Source: Symsagittifera roscoffensis
Taxonomy: Eukaryota; Xenacoelomorpha; Acoela; Convolutidae
DNA: 64,000 nt
Direction of reading: 5' to 3'
Assembly: GCF_963678635.1 (NCBI RefSeq)
Contig: NC_087067.1
Coordinates: 870,001-934,000, forward strand
How positions within the stretch are numbered: position 1 is the first letter of the stretch; each line of letters begins with the position of its first letter. Both the position numbers and the translations under genes were made by a program. The notes beneath the pieces are model-generated. The model ran no database searches and was not told the DNA's origin. It saw nothing but the letters and a program-made list of their open reading frames with translations. This document shows positions 34,852 through 47,500 of the stretch, piece after piece.

Positions 34852-37467
34852 CTTTGTTCACAGGTAGTCGTTTAGAAAAGGAAAGTTAAAAGCTCTTCTT
34901 TGTGAAGAGTGATATAAGACAGACGTTTTGGAGAGTATGAAAAAAATTGTGCCCAGCGTCTAATGCCAATTTTTTTCTCGCAAATTCAGGAACAGTTTTG
35001 TGAATTTTAGTTCACCTTGGAAAGTTTTCAAATAAAAATACGGGGCGGAATAAAAGGTTGAAAGCATGAAGCGCCTCAGTTTTTTTTTCAATTCCGTTTC
35101 TGGATCTTATTTCTTTTTTAATAATTTGGGTCTTGGCAAAATTCTAAAAAGGGATTTTCTGAACGCATTAGGATTTTTTGAAAGAGACTTCTAAACGAGT
35201 ATTCGCCTTTCAGACTCGATATCCTCGGTCAACGCTCCAGCACAATATTCGTTGTAGAACTCCTCAGTGTTTATTATCTCCTTCTGCTTCTTGTAGATTT
35301 TCACGTAAAGCATGGTAGTGAGGATTATCATAGGCAGGTAGAATATTACGTAGCAAAATGCAGATGCACAGTGGTAGTAGGTTGAATAATCATCGCTTTC
35401 TTCGTGTAAAAAGCATGCATTCGTTTGATTTATGAGAGCTATGACGAAAGATACCGCGAATGATGAAATGGCGTAAATCTTGATTTTCAGCTTGGAAAAA
35501 TAGCGGCCGTAATATTGGGGACGACACACAGCATAATACCTGTTGATGAAAAAGGAATTAACTCATATTTTTCTAGGTATAAAAAGTTAATGTTGGTCAA
35601 TTTTTTGGAGCAGTTTTTGCGCCGGTTATTTGAAAACGCGTATGCAATTGTTGCGTTTTTATGGCCGGCTTTATGAAATTTAATACTGTTTCGTGGCCTA
35701 GGACGTTTGTTATTACTGATTTGCAGATACGCATCGCAGTTTCGTAGCAGAAAGTTTGTTGTATCTTTTCAAAGTGTTTTCATGTGTGATATCTTCTTAT
35801 ATATCTTGTATATTGCGAGTAATGCGATCGAGTAACATTCGTTATATAAAAATTGCTGGAAATTGGTCAAATAAACTAGCAAATACTTGATTTTACTTAA
35901 AAAATTAGTTCTGGAAGCTTTTTTTAGCGCTTCCTTGACAATAAAAGTTTCTTAAAAAAATTAAAACTTTTTTGTGGAAACAAAAAATTAGTTTCGTTTC
36001 TTTTTCATTTTTTGAAGATAACTGTTGTCAACTTCGCCTAATTTGCTAATTGTGTACGTATTTGTATAATTTTCTAATCACACTACCCTATAAATATAAA
36101 AAAAAATTGAAGTAAAACTTTTTTTGGATTTTTTATGAATGTGGTCGGAACATTCTATGCTTCTTGCACAGCAACCGGCTATCCTTGTTAGTTTCTGATG
36201 TTCGCAGACGCTCACCTGTTGCATGCGAGTAATAGAACAACTAGAAAAAGAGAGTTGCGATAGAAGGATAGCACGATTGCTTGGAGTGGACAGGCGATGT
36301 CTGGGACATAACTGGGAATGCGACTCAGCACTGCCAAGACCACCAGTCCCGCACAGTAGAACAGATCGTAACAGCTCAGACTGATTATCAGAGTTTCCAC
36401 TGGCGCTCGCTGTTGTTCCGATGGTCTGCAGGCAATGCTATTGTTAGAGAAAAAACGTAAAATGGTATCTGATTATAGTTGGGCTAAAACACCATGTACA
36501 ATCGAGCGCACGGATTTCGATGTCTTCAAAGTTTTTAAAAAAGAATATGAGGATATATTTTTGTGAAACTGATTGCTCGAAAATATGGGAAAAAAACTTT
36601 GAATCATTTTACTCAGTGAAATTTCGGGTTATTTATGACTTTTTAAGTGTTCCGACTACCGATGGTTAGAAACTTTTTTAAGTTCGGGTCTTTCAGAATA
36701 ACTTACATTAAATCAAGTATCATAAAAAACCTCAAATGGGCCAAACAATATATCTCATTAAAACTTCTTCAGACTTGAATTAAGCTGGAATAAAATATTC
36801 CAAAAAGGTTGCTCAATTTCCTAAAAGTGAATGAAAATTTCTATTTTCTGGACGATTTAGAGCGAAGAATTGTGGAACTCTAAGGTTGTCTAAAGTTCTA
36901 ATGAAATTTTATATGACTGCCTTAGGCTGACAGTAACTGCTAAATGCTAGAGAAAAACTCGGAAGGACAGAATGGTTCGAAAAATGACTGTGGTTGTAAG
37001 ATTCTGTGCTAATTGCACAGCAACTGGTTACTCTTCTTGTTCCGACCATGTAAATGGCGAGGAAGTTTTTTGGATTTGAATTCGGATGTCTGTAACTATA
37101 TCCCCCTTTTTGAAAAACGGAGGAAATTTTCGTTACTAGGTATAAATTTCTGATATGCTTAACTGTTGATTTATTGCTTTATAGGCGGGGGGGGGGGGTG
37201 GATATTCGTTACTAGGTACCCGAGGGGGGTTATAGTTAAAGAGGTCCTTGAATTCTACTTAAGATGGAAATAGTAGAAGTGCCTGAAGTTGTAGCAGAAA
37301 ATGATATACGAGTGAATTATGCAGCCGACTACTCCGAACACTCCCAAAGTCACCTCCCCCACCCTCGAGATAATACACTGGGAGTAGTTGAATTCTATAA
37401 TTGCGTCCTCGTCTGTCCTATTTTCTCCCCCACATCCAACTGCGTAATCGAAGCCAGAATGGTACAT
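34506..37467 (-). CDS. Rhodopsin-class G protein-coupled receptor, paralogue A (365 aa, four exons)
   Basis: Exons 37259-37467, 36216-36425, 35207-35539 and 34506-34851 join in frame (all introns phase 2) into 365 residues. The extracellular N-terminus has glycosylation sites N16 and N27. TM1 has GCIIH where the family usually has GN. TM2 has D90. TM3 has C115 and ends N139-R140-Y141, then AVCRP, in place of D/ERY. TM4 lacks the usual tryptophan and is followed by NQTNACF. TM5 has YLPM. TM6 lacks CWxP (SILIGDFVINFL). TM7 has N317-P-C-I-F321, the NPxxY equivalent. The tail is basic then acidic. Two introns are GT-AG and the last seems to be GC-AG. Plasma-membrane signalling receptor; ligand unknown. 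Tandem paralogue of the gene ending at 28331. Confidence 0.88.
35207..35539 (-). CDS. GPCR-A exon 3: second intracellular loop, TM4, TM5, third loop
   Basis: The acceptor is TCAACAG|G. Encodes YYAVCRPQYYGRYFS, TM4, ECL2 with NQTNACFLHEESDDY, TM5 YVIFYLPMIILTTMLYVKIY, then EEFYNEYCAGALTEDIESE. No GT donor of the right phase exists. The paralogue's continuous sequence predicts the end at AAAG|GCGAAT (GC donor). Confidence 0.85.
36140..36190 (+). repeat. H1 terminal module in GPCR-A intron 2
   Basis: GTGGTCGGAACATTC, then TGCTTCTTGCACAGCAACC and GGCTATCCTTGTT, sitting just outside the exon 2 donor. A weaker module is at 36985-37035 in intron 1. Confidence 0.6.
36216..36425 (-). CDS. GPCR-A exon 2: TM2 and TM3
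   Basis: The acceptor is CTGCAG|A and the donor AACAG|GTGAGC. Encodes QQRAPVETLIISLSCYDL (TM2), DIACPLQ and FYRNSLFLVVLLLACNR (TM3). The donor splits the arginine codon of NRY. Confidence 0.9.
37259..37467 (-). CDS. GPCR-A exon 1: N-terminus and TM1
   Basis: Starts MYHSGFDY; has NRT and NYS sites, then TM1 VFGVVGCIIHSYIIFCYN. The donor is CTTAA|GTAGAA, which matches the phase of exon 2; read through, the frame stops at once. The start aligns with that of the paralogue. Confidence 0.85.
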
Positions 37468-38372
37468 TGGTTGCTGTTGTTGCTTTGTGAAGTGTTTAAA
37501 TTTAAAAACGTTTGCGCTGTTACATAACTTTTTTGCGTAGTTGGATTTCCTACCGTAAAGGTTTCGGTTATCTGTTTTGTAGTCTAAAAATTTAGGAAAA
37601 GAAATTATAAATTAAGCTAAAAATTCAGCGATAATGTTAGAAATATTCGTACTACTTCATATCTGTAGCAGTGCTTAAACTTGACCTAGTTATTGAAATT
37701 ATGACTGGAACTAAATTGAAGTTAGATATTTATTGTGACATACCAACTGAATTTCAGTGCTCACCGACTTGTAAATAGTTCAGTTATACGATTGTTCGAA
37801 TGGTCTAAACAAATGTCACTGAAAAAGGGCATTGCTTAAATTGTGAACTTACGTTCTTATCCTTTTGTTGATCTCGACCTGCAAATCCTTTAGGCTAGTT
37901 ATCACTGATTTAAACTTTTCATTTTTCCCATAAATTATCTAAATTATGGCCAATTTTGCTTGACGTAGGGCCATTTATAGGAGTTTACCGCTGAAGAAGT
38001 AGCATAGAATGCGCTCTTCCTGCTACGACATTTTTTTCAATTTTTTCCATAATTTGAAAAATCATGTATCATTTAAAGCGTTTTGTTTCGTGGGTCGATC
38101 CGAATTCATGTTAACGGGGGGCGTGTATGGGAAAAAGAAATTTCAAAACTTTGAAAGCATTAACGAAGGTGTTTTCAAGGGTTTAGTCAACTAAATAGCT
38201 ATTTGAGAAGCTCCTTTAAACGATATTTGAAGACTTGAGCTCACATAATCTCCTCAGTCACGCATAGCTTAAAAAAAAAAGATCTTTCGTCGTCGTTTGC
38301 GCTTTTTTTGTGTTCATTGGCACGTTTCCAACTGTCTTCTGGTTATGTATCCGTTTTTCAGGTGATTGATAG

Positions 38373-38507
38373 ATGAGTGTTTTGCTGCCTAAAGACTCCA
38401 CTCAGTTCTCGGCCGGAGATTATTGGGACAACTTCTTCAAGAAGAGACAAGAAGTTCCCTTTGAGTGGTATGGCACATACGACAGCATTTGCGAACTCCT
38501 CGAAAAG
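38373..38507 (+). CDS. METTL13: METTL13 exon 1
   Basis: The ATG at 38373 encodes MSVLLPKDSTQFSAGDYWDN, then KKRQEVPFEWYGTY and DSICELLEK. Family alignment places the junction exactly after LLEK with no insertion, giving AAAAG|GAAAAA, a GA 5' splice site. Reading on reaches a stop at 38529 and no usable GT donor precedes it. Confidence 0.87.
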
Positions 38508-41500
38508 GAAAAAAAAAACAATTCCACTTAATTTCTGACTCCTCGGGCCAACTACGGTAACGTTTTTTTTTTGCATATGCTGCAAATATTCTTCGGAAAG
38601 TTTTTTCAACTGGAGAATCAATATTTTGATGATTTACGTAGTTCAGACTCTTTTAAAGGTCACAATTATTTTTTTTGTTTTTTCAAGGAAAAGTCTTAAA
38701 GTTTGTTCAGGCTCTAATTTGCGTTTTCGCGGTTTGATTTTGATTTTTTTTAAAATTTCAGTTCATTTCTTTTGTTAAAAGAAGAAAAGCGCCACTATCG
38801 AACAGCGAGAGTGTAAAGTTGAAAAAAATTACGTGATCGACTTCTAGTTTCGAAACTGGCATTTGATTTTCAGGTTTCCCAGCAGAAGAAAACTTTACTT
38901 ATTGATTCAGTTTTCTCAAAATGAGTTAATTTTATCAAAAAAGCACCAATGATAAATTGTTCTAGAAGTTCACAGAGCTTTAAGGACATCTATTTTTTTA
39001 TTTGAATTTCGAAAGTCAGTTTTTTTCTGTCTTGTGTTCATTGACTTTTTTCCAACGGCCTGTTGGCTGTGTTTTTGTCAAGATATTTGGGATCAAAACT
39101 AAAAACGTGCAAATTGGTGTAATTTTTTTAGGGGATCTCAGAAAAATATAATTGGTGGAAAAATGTTGTTTTACTCATAACGGACGAGGGAGTCTTAAAT
39201 TAAATTGAAACTGAATCTAATTAGTATATGAAGCCAAAAGACAAAATACTTCAAATCGGGTGTGGAAACTCAACTCTTGCTGAGCAGTTGTACGACTCCG
39301 CTTTTCGAAACATGTGTAACATTGATCTCAACGCCACTGTGATCAAACAGATGAAAAAGCGAAATGCGAAAAATCGACCTGGGCTTCATTTTGAAGCGAT
39401 GGATGCGACAAATTTAGCTTACGATAAGGATACTTTTAACGTTGTTCTGGATAAGGGTACAGTTGATGCCTTGTTTTCTGCAGGATCGGAACATTCTGCT
39501 GATTTGACCAAAACCAATTTCGATTCTTTTTGTGAAAGCGAATCAGATATATCAAGTTTCCAGTTGTTTTCCGAAACTGAAAGAGTACTAATGGCTTCTG
39601 GTAGATTTGTGTGTGTGACTTTAGCCCAGCCTATTGTGTTGCGAAGAGTTTTGTGCTACTTTTTGAAAAAATCAGAGTTTTCGTATATTGTGAGAATGCA
39701 TCATGTCAAACTTGAGAAGTCGTTTGACATGCCAACTTTTTGTCTCGTTTTGTTCAAGATGAAAGCGGGGCTTAAATTGCCAACAGTCTTTGAAACTGAT
39801 TTCGGTTCTGGAAGTGCGTTTAAATGCAAAACTGCCGACCAGTTTCTGGTTGAAATTGAATCGTTCCAGAAGCTTTACTTCTTATCTCGCAAAGTCACAT
39901 CTCTGAAAGGCGAGAGTTCAGGATCTGTTTTCACAGACATGATGAGTTCAGAAGGGTCAATTAGGTGGGGCTAGGGAATTGAGTCTTCATGTATACATTA
40001 TCATTATAAATACAATTTTAATCTGGCCGTTTAAAAATAAATCAAGATTGGTCGGTTGCTGTGCAAGTTGCACTAGAGTGTTCCGATCAGGTTAGTTTGT
40101 GCAGAAAAAAGTGAACTTCATTTTTGTCTGAAGCAGTGGTGTGAATTGAAATTAAGCTCCAAATTTAAAGCAAATTTTAAAAACGGTTTGAAGAAAATTG
40201 GGAGTAGATATTGAAATTGAGTAATGATTTAAATCCCAAGCCAAAAACCATAGAAGATAATTTTTGGAAATGTATATTTTTTGGAATATGAATTTCGACT
40301 GTCACAAATTAACTTCCATAACTTACAATTTGTGACTTTTCTTTGATGTGATCTAAATAAGGCAATGAAACCTCACTCCTTTTTGATATAAATCCTGGCC
40401 ATTCATCGTGAGTGTCTGGAGCGAAAATGGTGGATCAAGCAAATTGTGAAAAAAAAGAAGATTTTTTTTCATTTGCACCTGAAGTAAGTAAGCAGATAAG
40501 TGAATATTGTAAAAAGAAATCGAGAAGTTCAAAATAAATTCACACGTTATCGGTCTAGAAAGGTATCGTTAGGATATCTTAAAAATAGAAGTACATTGAG
40601 TACGTCGACAAAATCAAACCTATTGGACCTCCAAAATTATAATGCCTGAATTAAAAGACTGAAGGCTTCAGTATTCTGCGTCAAATTGTCCGAAATATTG
40701 TTACAGCACTATAGTATTTTCCTTTGAACTTCGATTTAAATGTTTCTTATTTTTAATTGAATTAGACTCAATTACCGTTTGCCCAAATCCAAATCAGGTA
40801 CAGATGCTATGTGGTCAATAACCAAAATGTGAAGAAGCCTTCCTACGCAGTGTTCGTCTGTCCTCAGTTTGGCGAAAGTGAGAACATTTGGCTTTATTTG
40901 ACCTCAAAAGGCAGAATGGAGTTGGTCTGCTCTCATATCAAACAGTACAGCAGAGTGCTGTTAGTCATGTTGAATCCATTGGTCAATTATGGAGGATTAG
41001 ATAGCATTAAGGTTCGTTTTTCTTTTCAAATTAATTCAAATTGAAACAAGACTAGTATGAGGCTGTGTAAGTAGTACAGTATGTTCTGACCACAATTCTT
41101 CAATGCAAAAAGTTTTGGCAAAAAAAAAACGAAAAAATAAAAAAAAAATTTAAGTGACATGATCTTTTTTAATTAAGCTACCAAATTAAGTGATAATAGC
41201 TTAAGTAAGTTAAAAAAAATAGCTAGAAAAATTAGGCAGGAGTGACTCTTCCCATCTTTTTTGTAACTTTTTTGGTTTAACTTATCTATTTGCATGTTTA
41301 CATTAGTTTTAATAATTTATCATAGCTGATTTTATTTCGTCTTCTATCCTTCTTTCTTCGTTATTCATTATACTATTTTTCAAACTCTTTTGTTCTTTCT
41401 TTCTCATGTCGTCTAATTCTCTATGTAGAGGTCACCGGAAAATAAAGGAAAGAATAAGAGTTAGTTCTGAATGTGTAAAACTTGTTTGAAAACATGACAT

Positions 41501-44500
41501 TTTAGTAATTTCCTAATTCTGATGACGTTAATTTCTGAGCAATAACTTACCTGAAAATTGTAACGAAAGGTATGGTTGACATCTGTGCTCCAGTGCTCAC
41601 TTTTGTTCGTTGTGTTTGGATGGAAGTCACGTTGACAAAAGTTGGGTAAACCGCGTAAATGTCCATCAATAGAAACTTTTTCAAATCTAGTTTTCGAACG
41701 TAAAAGTCTTTGAAATAAATTAAAATCAAGTTAATTACTTGCCGTGCTTATTTTTTACCACGAGGAGTCTGGAGTGTCACCGATCTGACTGTTTCGTCGC
41801 TGGCTGAGTGAAACTCGAGAACCTAAACGAGAGGCCAAAGACCCCTTGGTGTCTAATTTTCTATCACCCAGACAAGATCGTCGACTGCCAAGTTGTTGAA
41901 AGCCGTGTTCCACTTGGTCCGAGTTTGTATTTCTGGAAGTTTGCAGTGTTTGAGAACCGATAACTTTAAAGAGAGACTATTTGAAAATTTGAACCAGGCG
42001 CTCCCAGCTGCCACCAAAATAAGGCGCAGCTGGCGGTTTGAAAAACCATTCTCTATCTATGTCCATGAGCGATAGTGTGTCTTTGAAATCAGAACTTTGC
42101 GCTAAGTCGCGTACTGAGCTCTCCAGAATTTTGTTGGCACTGACAGAAGAAGATCCGTTGTCCGACAAACGAAACGTCTGAAGCAATGAATTTTGCTGTC
42201 AGTAGACAAATCAGGTGATACTACTAAGTGTACGGCGCGTACAACCAAACAGGCGAAGAGAAGTTTATATCTCGAATATCCATTGCTGTTGTCTTAGATC
42301 GTGAAAGGTTCTATGAAGTCCAGTCAAGTAGTGTAAAACAGATAATGATTTGCCGTCAGTAATCGATCTTTTGGCAGGTCTGTCATGAGTGGTGCTGAAA
42401 CTTTCTGCAACATATTACGACAAGATAGGCAGTTTCGTATAGTCTGCCTTGCAGTAAGACGACAGCGAAGGATCCATGAGATTTCTACGCGTTTGTTCAT
42501 TTCCAGAATGACTTTTCACTATGTGGGTGTTTTTCCCGAGCAATTTTTGACGTGATTTGATCCATGCAGAATGATGGGATATCTAGAAGTAACCAAAAAT
42601 GGTGCTTTGGACAAGCGTCAAAGTTCGGAGTATACTTGATGGAGAAACTGGACTATTCTTCTTTTAATCAGCGTCTTCTATCGAGAAGTCAGATTTTTGA
42701 CAGAATTTAATCAAGTTAGTGTAACTTTTCGTATGATGAGACAATTTTAGATGAGATTTTCGCTTCCTAAGTTTGTCGACGGCCAAGTAGCAGAAAGCAA
42801 CTGAGCGATTGAGCCTGTTCCATTTGCTAAAGCTGAGCAGTCTGAGCGTGTGACAGACTTGAACAGTAGAATTATTAGCGGACATCATCTGAACTGATCT
42901 TGTTGCCGCAAATGAGATTGGTCCTTTCAATTAAATTGTGGTCTCTGCAACCAGCGAGACTGAGTCGTCATTTGTTCAACTGTATAACCCCGAGTGCCGT
43001 CATCGGCGGGATTCTGTTTTGTAGGAACGTATTTTAATCGTGAGAGTTGCAGATATACAAAATCTTAGCTAATCGGTTTGCAAAGAAGATTTTGTGTCGA
43101 ACTTGAGTCGTTCTCACCCATTACAGAAAAGTAGTGCTGTCTGACCAAAAATGTTGATTGCATATTTTGTTTTCTGATTCATCAACGATGAAATGAGCCA
43201 TTTGCGCGCCGTAGACAGCTGCTTGCAGCTCCAAGTTAGGTATCGTGATTTGCTTATTGGTGCGACTCGGGCTTTACCCATCAAACTTTCATTGGAACTT
43301 TCTGAGACCATTGGTTATACTAATTTCATAGTGGTGACTTGCTGATCTGAAACGGCAGAGAAAAGTCAGAAAACATAGTTTTTTCGGCTTGAACATTGAA
43401 TATGAAAGAATATTTTTTCGATTGTCCTAACCCTAAGTTTTTTCAATCTAAATTATGTTCACTTTTTATAAAATACAGCAGCTTGTAGAATACTTTTTGG
43501 TTTCAAAATCTTTCATAATTGTAACTATTTCTGATTTTTATCGCGGTTCTGATTTGCCCTGGCTTTGGTGGAAAGCCTGCATCCATCTTATACTTAGCAC
43601 CGTGTCAGCACAGTTCTGGCTTTCAAATTTGTGCTCTCTGATTTTTTTTAAAGTCAGCGCAGCTCAGATTCTCCTGAGTCTTTTAGTTTGTTTACATTCT
43701 CAAGTTAAAATTTGGTTTGTTTCAGGGCGAACTTAGCAGCAGTGTAATGGCGTTTGCGCCAGATGGATTGCCGGCGTCCTTCAAGACTCCCTTCCTCTCA
43801 ATGGGAACAGTGATCGGATCAGAAGTCAAAATTCTAACTGAATTCTCAACAGAAAAGACTGACGATTCACTGAGTATAATCAAGTATTCAAAACAAACCG
43901 AAGAAGAAACCAATCAGTATTCAAAACAGTTGATAAGCAACAAGAATCCCTTCAATTTCATCTGCTCTCTGAATTTTGAAGATGATAGCGATAAGTTAAC
44001 AGCGTTCAAATCTTGCGAATTGTCTGACTTTGAATTTTTAGTTGCCCTGGTAATTTGCAATATAGATGTGAAAATAGCGATGACAAATCACAAGTTTTCT
44101 GTTAATGTTTTTGGTATTCGGTTTTTTGCTCTGGTTGCGTTTTTTGATCAGATTCTATCAACCAGTATTGAATCGAGATGTTTTGAGAAGGACAAGGAGT
44201 TAATTGGATTCGTAAAAGAGCACTTTGTTGATGGCAGAATGAGCGATGATTGTTTGGCCCATGTTAGCGACTGTCCCGTTTTGAACTCTCAGAAAGTGTC
44301 GCAAAACAAGTAAGTTTTCAATTTTGATCTAGAGGTTGAGGGAGTGTTTTTCTCTTGAGTCTTTGAAGTAGTTTTTGTTTTAAAATGGTAAAAATAAATC
44401 TTGCCATCTGACCCAAGTACAAACCCAAGTAATTTGTGTCTAGTAGCATGAATTCGACTAAGTTGCTTACCTCAATTTAGTTTAAATAGAATGTTGAGCC

Positions 44501-47500
44501 GTTCTGAGTAACTTTTGGGCTCAGGACATTGATATTTTTAGATGGTATCAAAGTAGTCCGTCTAGATTTGCTTGTTAAAGAGTCGAACTTTGTTTGAAAA
44601 ATAAAACTACAACTTGCACAAGTATCCTTTTCTTAAGTTAAAAAATACCGGAAAATATCACAACGTTTTCTGCAAAGATCAATTTTTTGAACATGGGTTC
44701 TCATGTAAAAGCTTTGTAGATGTTTAATATCTGAAAATTTAAATGAGGATACGAGTGTGATAACGGTTTTGTTTCATTGATTTTTTGAATGACAGTGTTT
44801 TGTTTTTTTTTTCCGTACGCTTTTTTGTTAATACTTTTCTTTTCTGTTATCTTCTGAATACTGCCGAGATTTTTAGTCTGCCATTTTCTTTCGAGACAAA
44901 TTTACTATCTTAAAACAATATTTGATTGAAGAAGTGTTGGGTTTTTTGAAATTTTTTTCCGAATTACACTTTTGAAAGCAAGTGTCTTTTATCGGGAAGA
45001 AGACCTTTTTTTCCCATAAACAACTTTTACAGTGTAATCTTGCTTTATTATCGAACTTTAGCAGCTTCCAATTTTCTTGCCACTTAATTTGGAGGTAATA
45101 CACTTGCCTTTGCTTCCTATGGTCTGGGGTTCGAGTCCCGGGCCTGACCTTGTTGTTTTTGCGTGTTATGAAATTGAACTTTTTTCTGGGAAACATTGAA
45201 TAGTCTGACTGTTGTTTGTCGACTTTGATTTGTGGGCTTAGTTGCATCTCCACGGATTTTTTTGCGCTGCAAGCAGTTTTATTTGTAGTTTCAAGTGTCA
45301 TTGATTAACTCCTGTAGTTTTGTATAATTGCTAACCCTGACCAGTGTATTTTAAAAAAGTTGTTTACGCTTCTATTCGGTATTCTATAGAAATTCTATTC
45401 GGTATTCTATAGAAATTCTATTCGGTATAAATGATCTCGGTCGAAAACATAATGTCAGTTTAGTGAAGATATTTTGCATCGGTTAAGCGGAAAAAAAATA
45501 AAACAAGTCGGTTGAAGCATAGCGGTTAAAATTTCAAACAATTTTATCGCTCTAATTTTTGTAATAACCATTTCTTTTCAAATTTTTTTCTATGACAAAG
45601 TTTTTTCCAGTTAAATTTGAATTGTCTGGCTTTCGTTTATCTGCTCAGGTTTTTTTTGGCTTTGTTGCCTCATCGCGAAATATGCTGGCGCTGTAAGCAA
45701 CTTTCATTGTAGTTGCAAATACAATTGTTGTTCAATGTAGTTTCAGGGGAGACTTGAAAATTTGGTTATCCTTTTTGGCTCAGTTTAGTTATGCTCAAAT
45801 AATATCGGCTTAGTTTTTATATCGCGGAATTTTTTGTTCTGACCAAATTTCATTGAAGTTACAAGTGCAAGTGTTGTCTAATGTTGCTTCAGGTGGGAAT
45901 TTTTTTTTCGGCTCAACTTGTGTCTGCTCAAAGATTGTCGGTGTTGTGGTCTCCTCTCGGATTTCTCTTGTTCTGTAAGCAAGTTATAAGGGTAAGTGTT
46001 GTTTAATGTTGTTTAAGTTGTGACTTGCAAATTTAAGAAAAGTTTAAAATATTTTTTGGCTCAGCTTGTGTCTGCTCAAACGTTGTCGGGTTTGTTTTCT
46101 TCTGTTGCTAATTTAGTATTCAAAGGTCTTGCATCTTTGCCTTTGATGAAACTTTACCGAGACTTACTTTTTTCGTTTTGTTTTCGATTTGTTGTTCACG
46201 TTTGTGTTGTATCGCAAGTGATGCGAAGCTCCGCTTCGCCTTTGTGTCGATATCTAAAATCATTCAATTAAAGCTTGAAACTTTTGCTTTGATAGTTTGT
46301 TTGATATTTTTCAATTTAGTAGTAGGTAGGCTTTTTTGCTTGATATTAACTCTTCTAGAATGTGGAACGTGTTTTGATGTTCTTTCAAGTCATTGTCAGG
46401 TTTAGTTTTGGTCTCGAGAGAAGCAGCATATAAAATAAATAAAAATATCAGTTCGAAACCCTAATTTTCACGAAAGTAGAATTTTGTGTTGTGAAGTTTG
46501 ATCAATACAAGAAATCCTCTTTTTACTTTTTGATCCGACCTTTTGAAAATGTGGAGAAACTTTGTGTTCGGGTGTGTTTTAGTTTATTTTCTTGGGTTGA
46601 GTGATACATCATATTGAAGCCCTTTCAGTCGTGAATTTTGAAAAAAAAGTTTCTCGGTGTCGAGAAAAATCAGTTCGAAATTTCTGATTTTTGGTCTAAC
46701 TTCATGCTGATAAGGTGAGCGTGCAGGCTTTTAATAGCTAATTTATGCTTAGTTTGAGCCGTGAAAATTTAGTTTACTTGAGTAAAGTAAGTTTTGAAGC
46801 TTTTTAGTGCCATTTTGGGAATCAAAAACTTCAAAATTCCAAAACTTTCTGCAAAAAATATTGAAAATCTTTTTGAAAGTTTTTTGATTTTCTTAACAAA
46901 TCTTTTTTCGTTTTTCTAGTCTTTTTTTTTTACAAAAACTGTTTTTCAATTGGGCTATTTTACCAAGACTGTCAAATTTGCCTAAGTCTTAATTTCTAGT
47001 TCAGATTTTTTAATCACACCATGAAGACAAAAACGACACTAAATTTGAAAAATGTTTTTTTTTTTTTTTTTTTCAAGACTACGGTCGCAACATTCTGTGA
47101 TACTTGCACAGTTCCCGGCTATCCTTGTTCTGAATTGTTTTTACCCCCTTCTAATTCTTTTTTTTCCAAATTGTTTTTAAACACCGTCCTTAGAAATGCA
47201 TTTTTGGGTCGATTTCACGCTTTTAAGTGTCGATGAACATAGTGAAGTTACTTTTATAGATCGTGATAATTTTTTTTTCGTTTTATTAGGGAAAATTTTA
47301 AAAATGGTTTACGCTGAAACTTTTTCTGGTTTGACTAATTTTTTTTTAAAAATCCAATACATATTATTTGAAAGGAAAGCAAACTTCATCATCGAACAGC
47401 AAAAGTGTAAAGGTTACGAAAAACATGAATGACTTCTAGATTCAAAATAACTTAGCTTTTTGAATTCCCTGTGGAATTAAAATTTCTCATTAATTCATTT

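Noticed and set aside
41547-41729. 60-codon minus-strand frame as an extra gene
   Set aside because: No family match or splice support; it lies beside the BEL/Pao remnant.
44873-45301. 142-codon minus-strand frame
   Set aside because: It runs across an S1 SINE in METTL13 intron 4 (its GTRTPDHRKQ part is the reverse of the tRNA-like box) and has no splice or family support.
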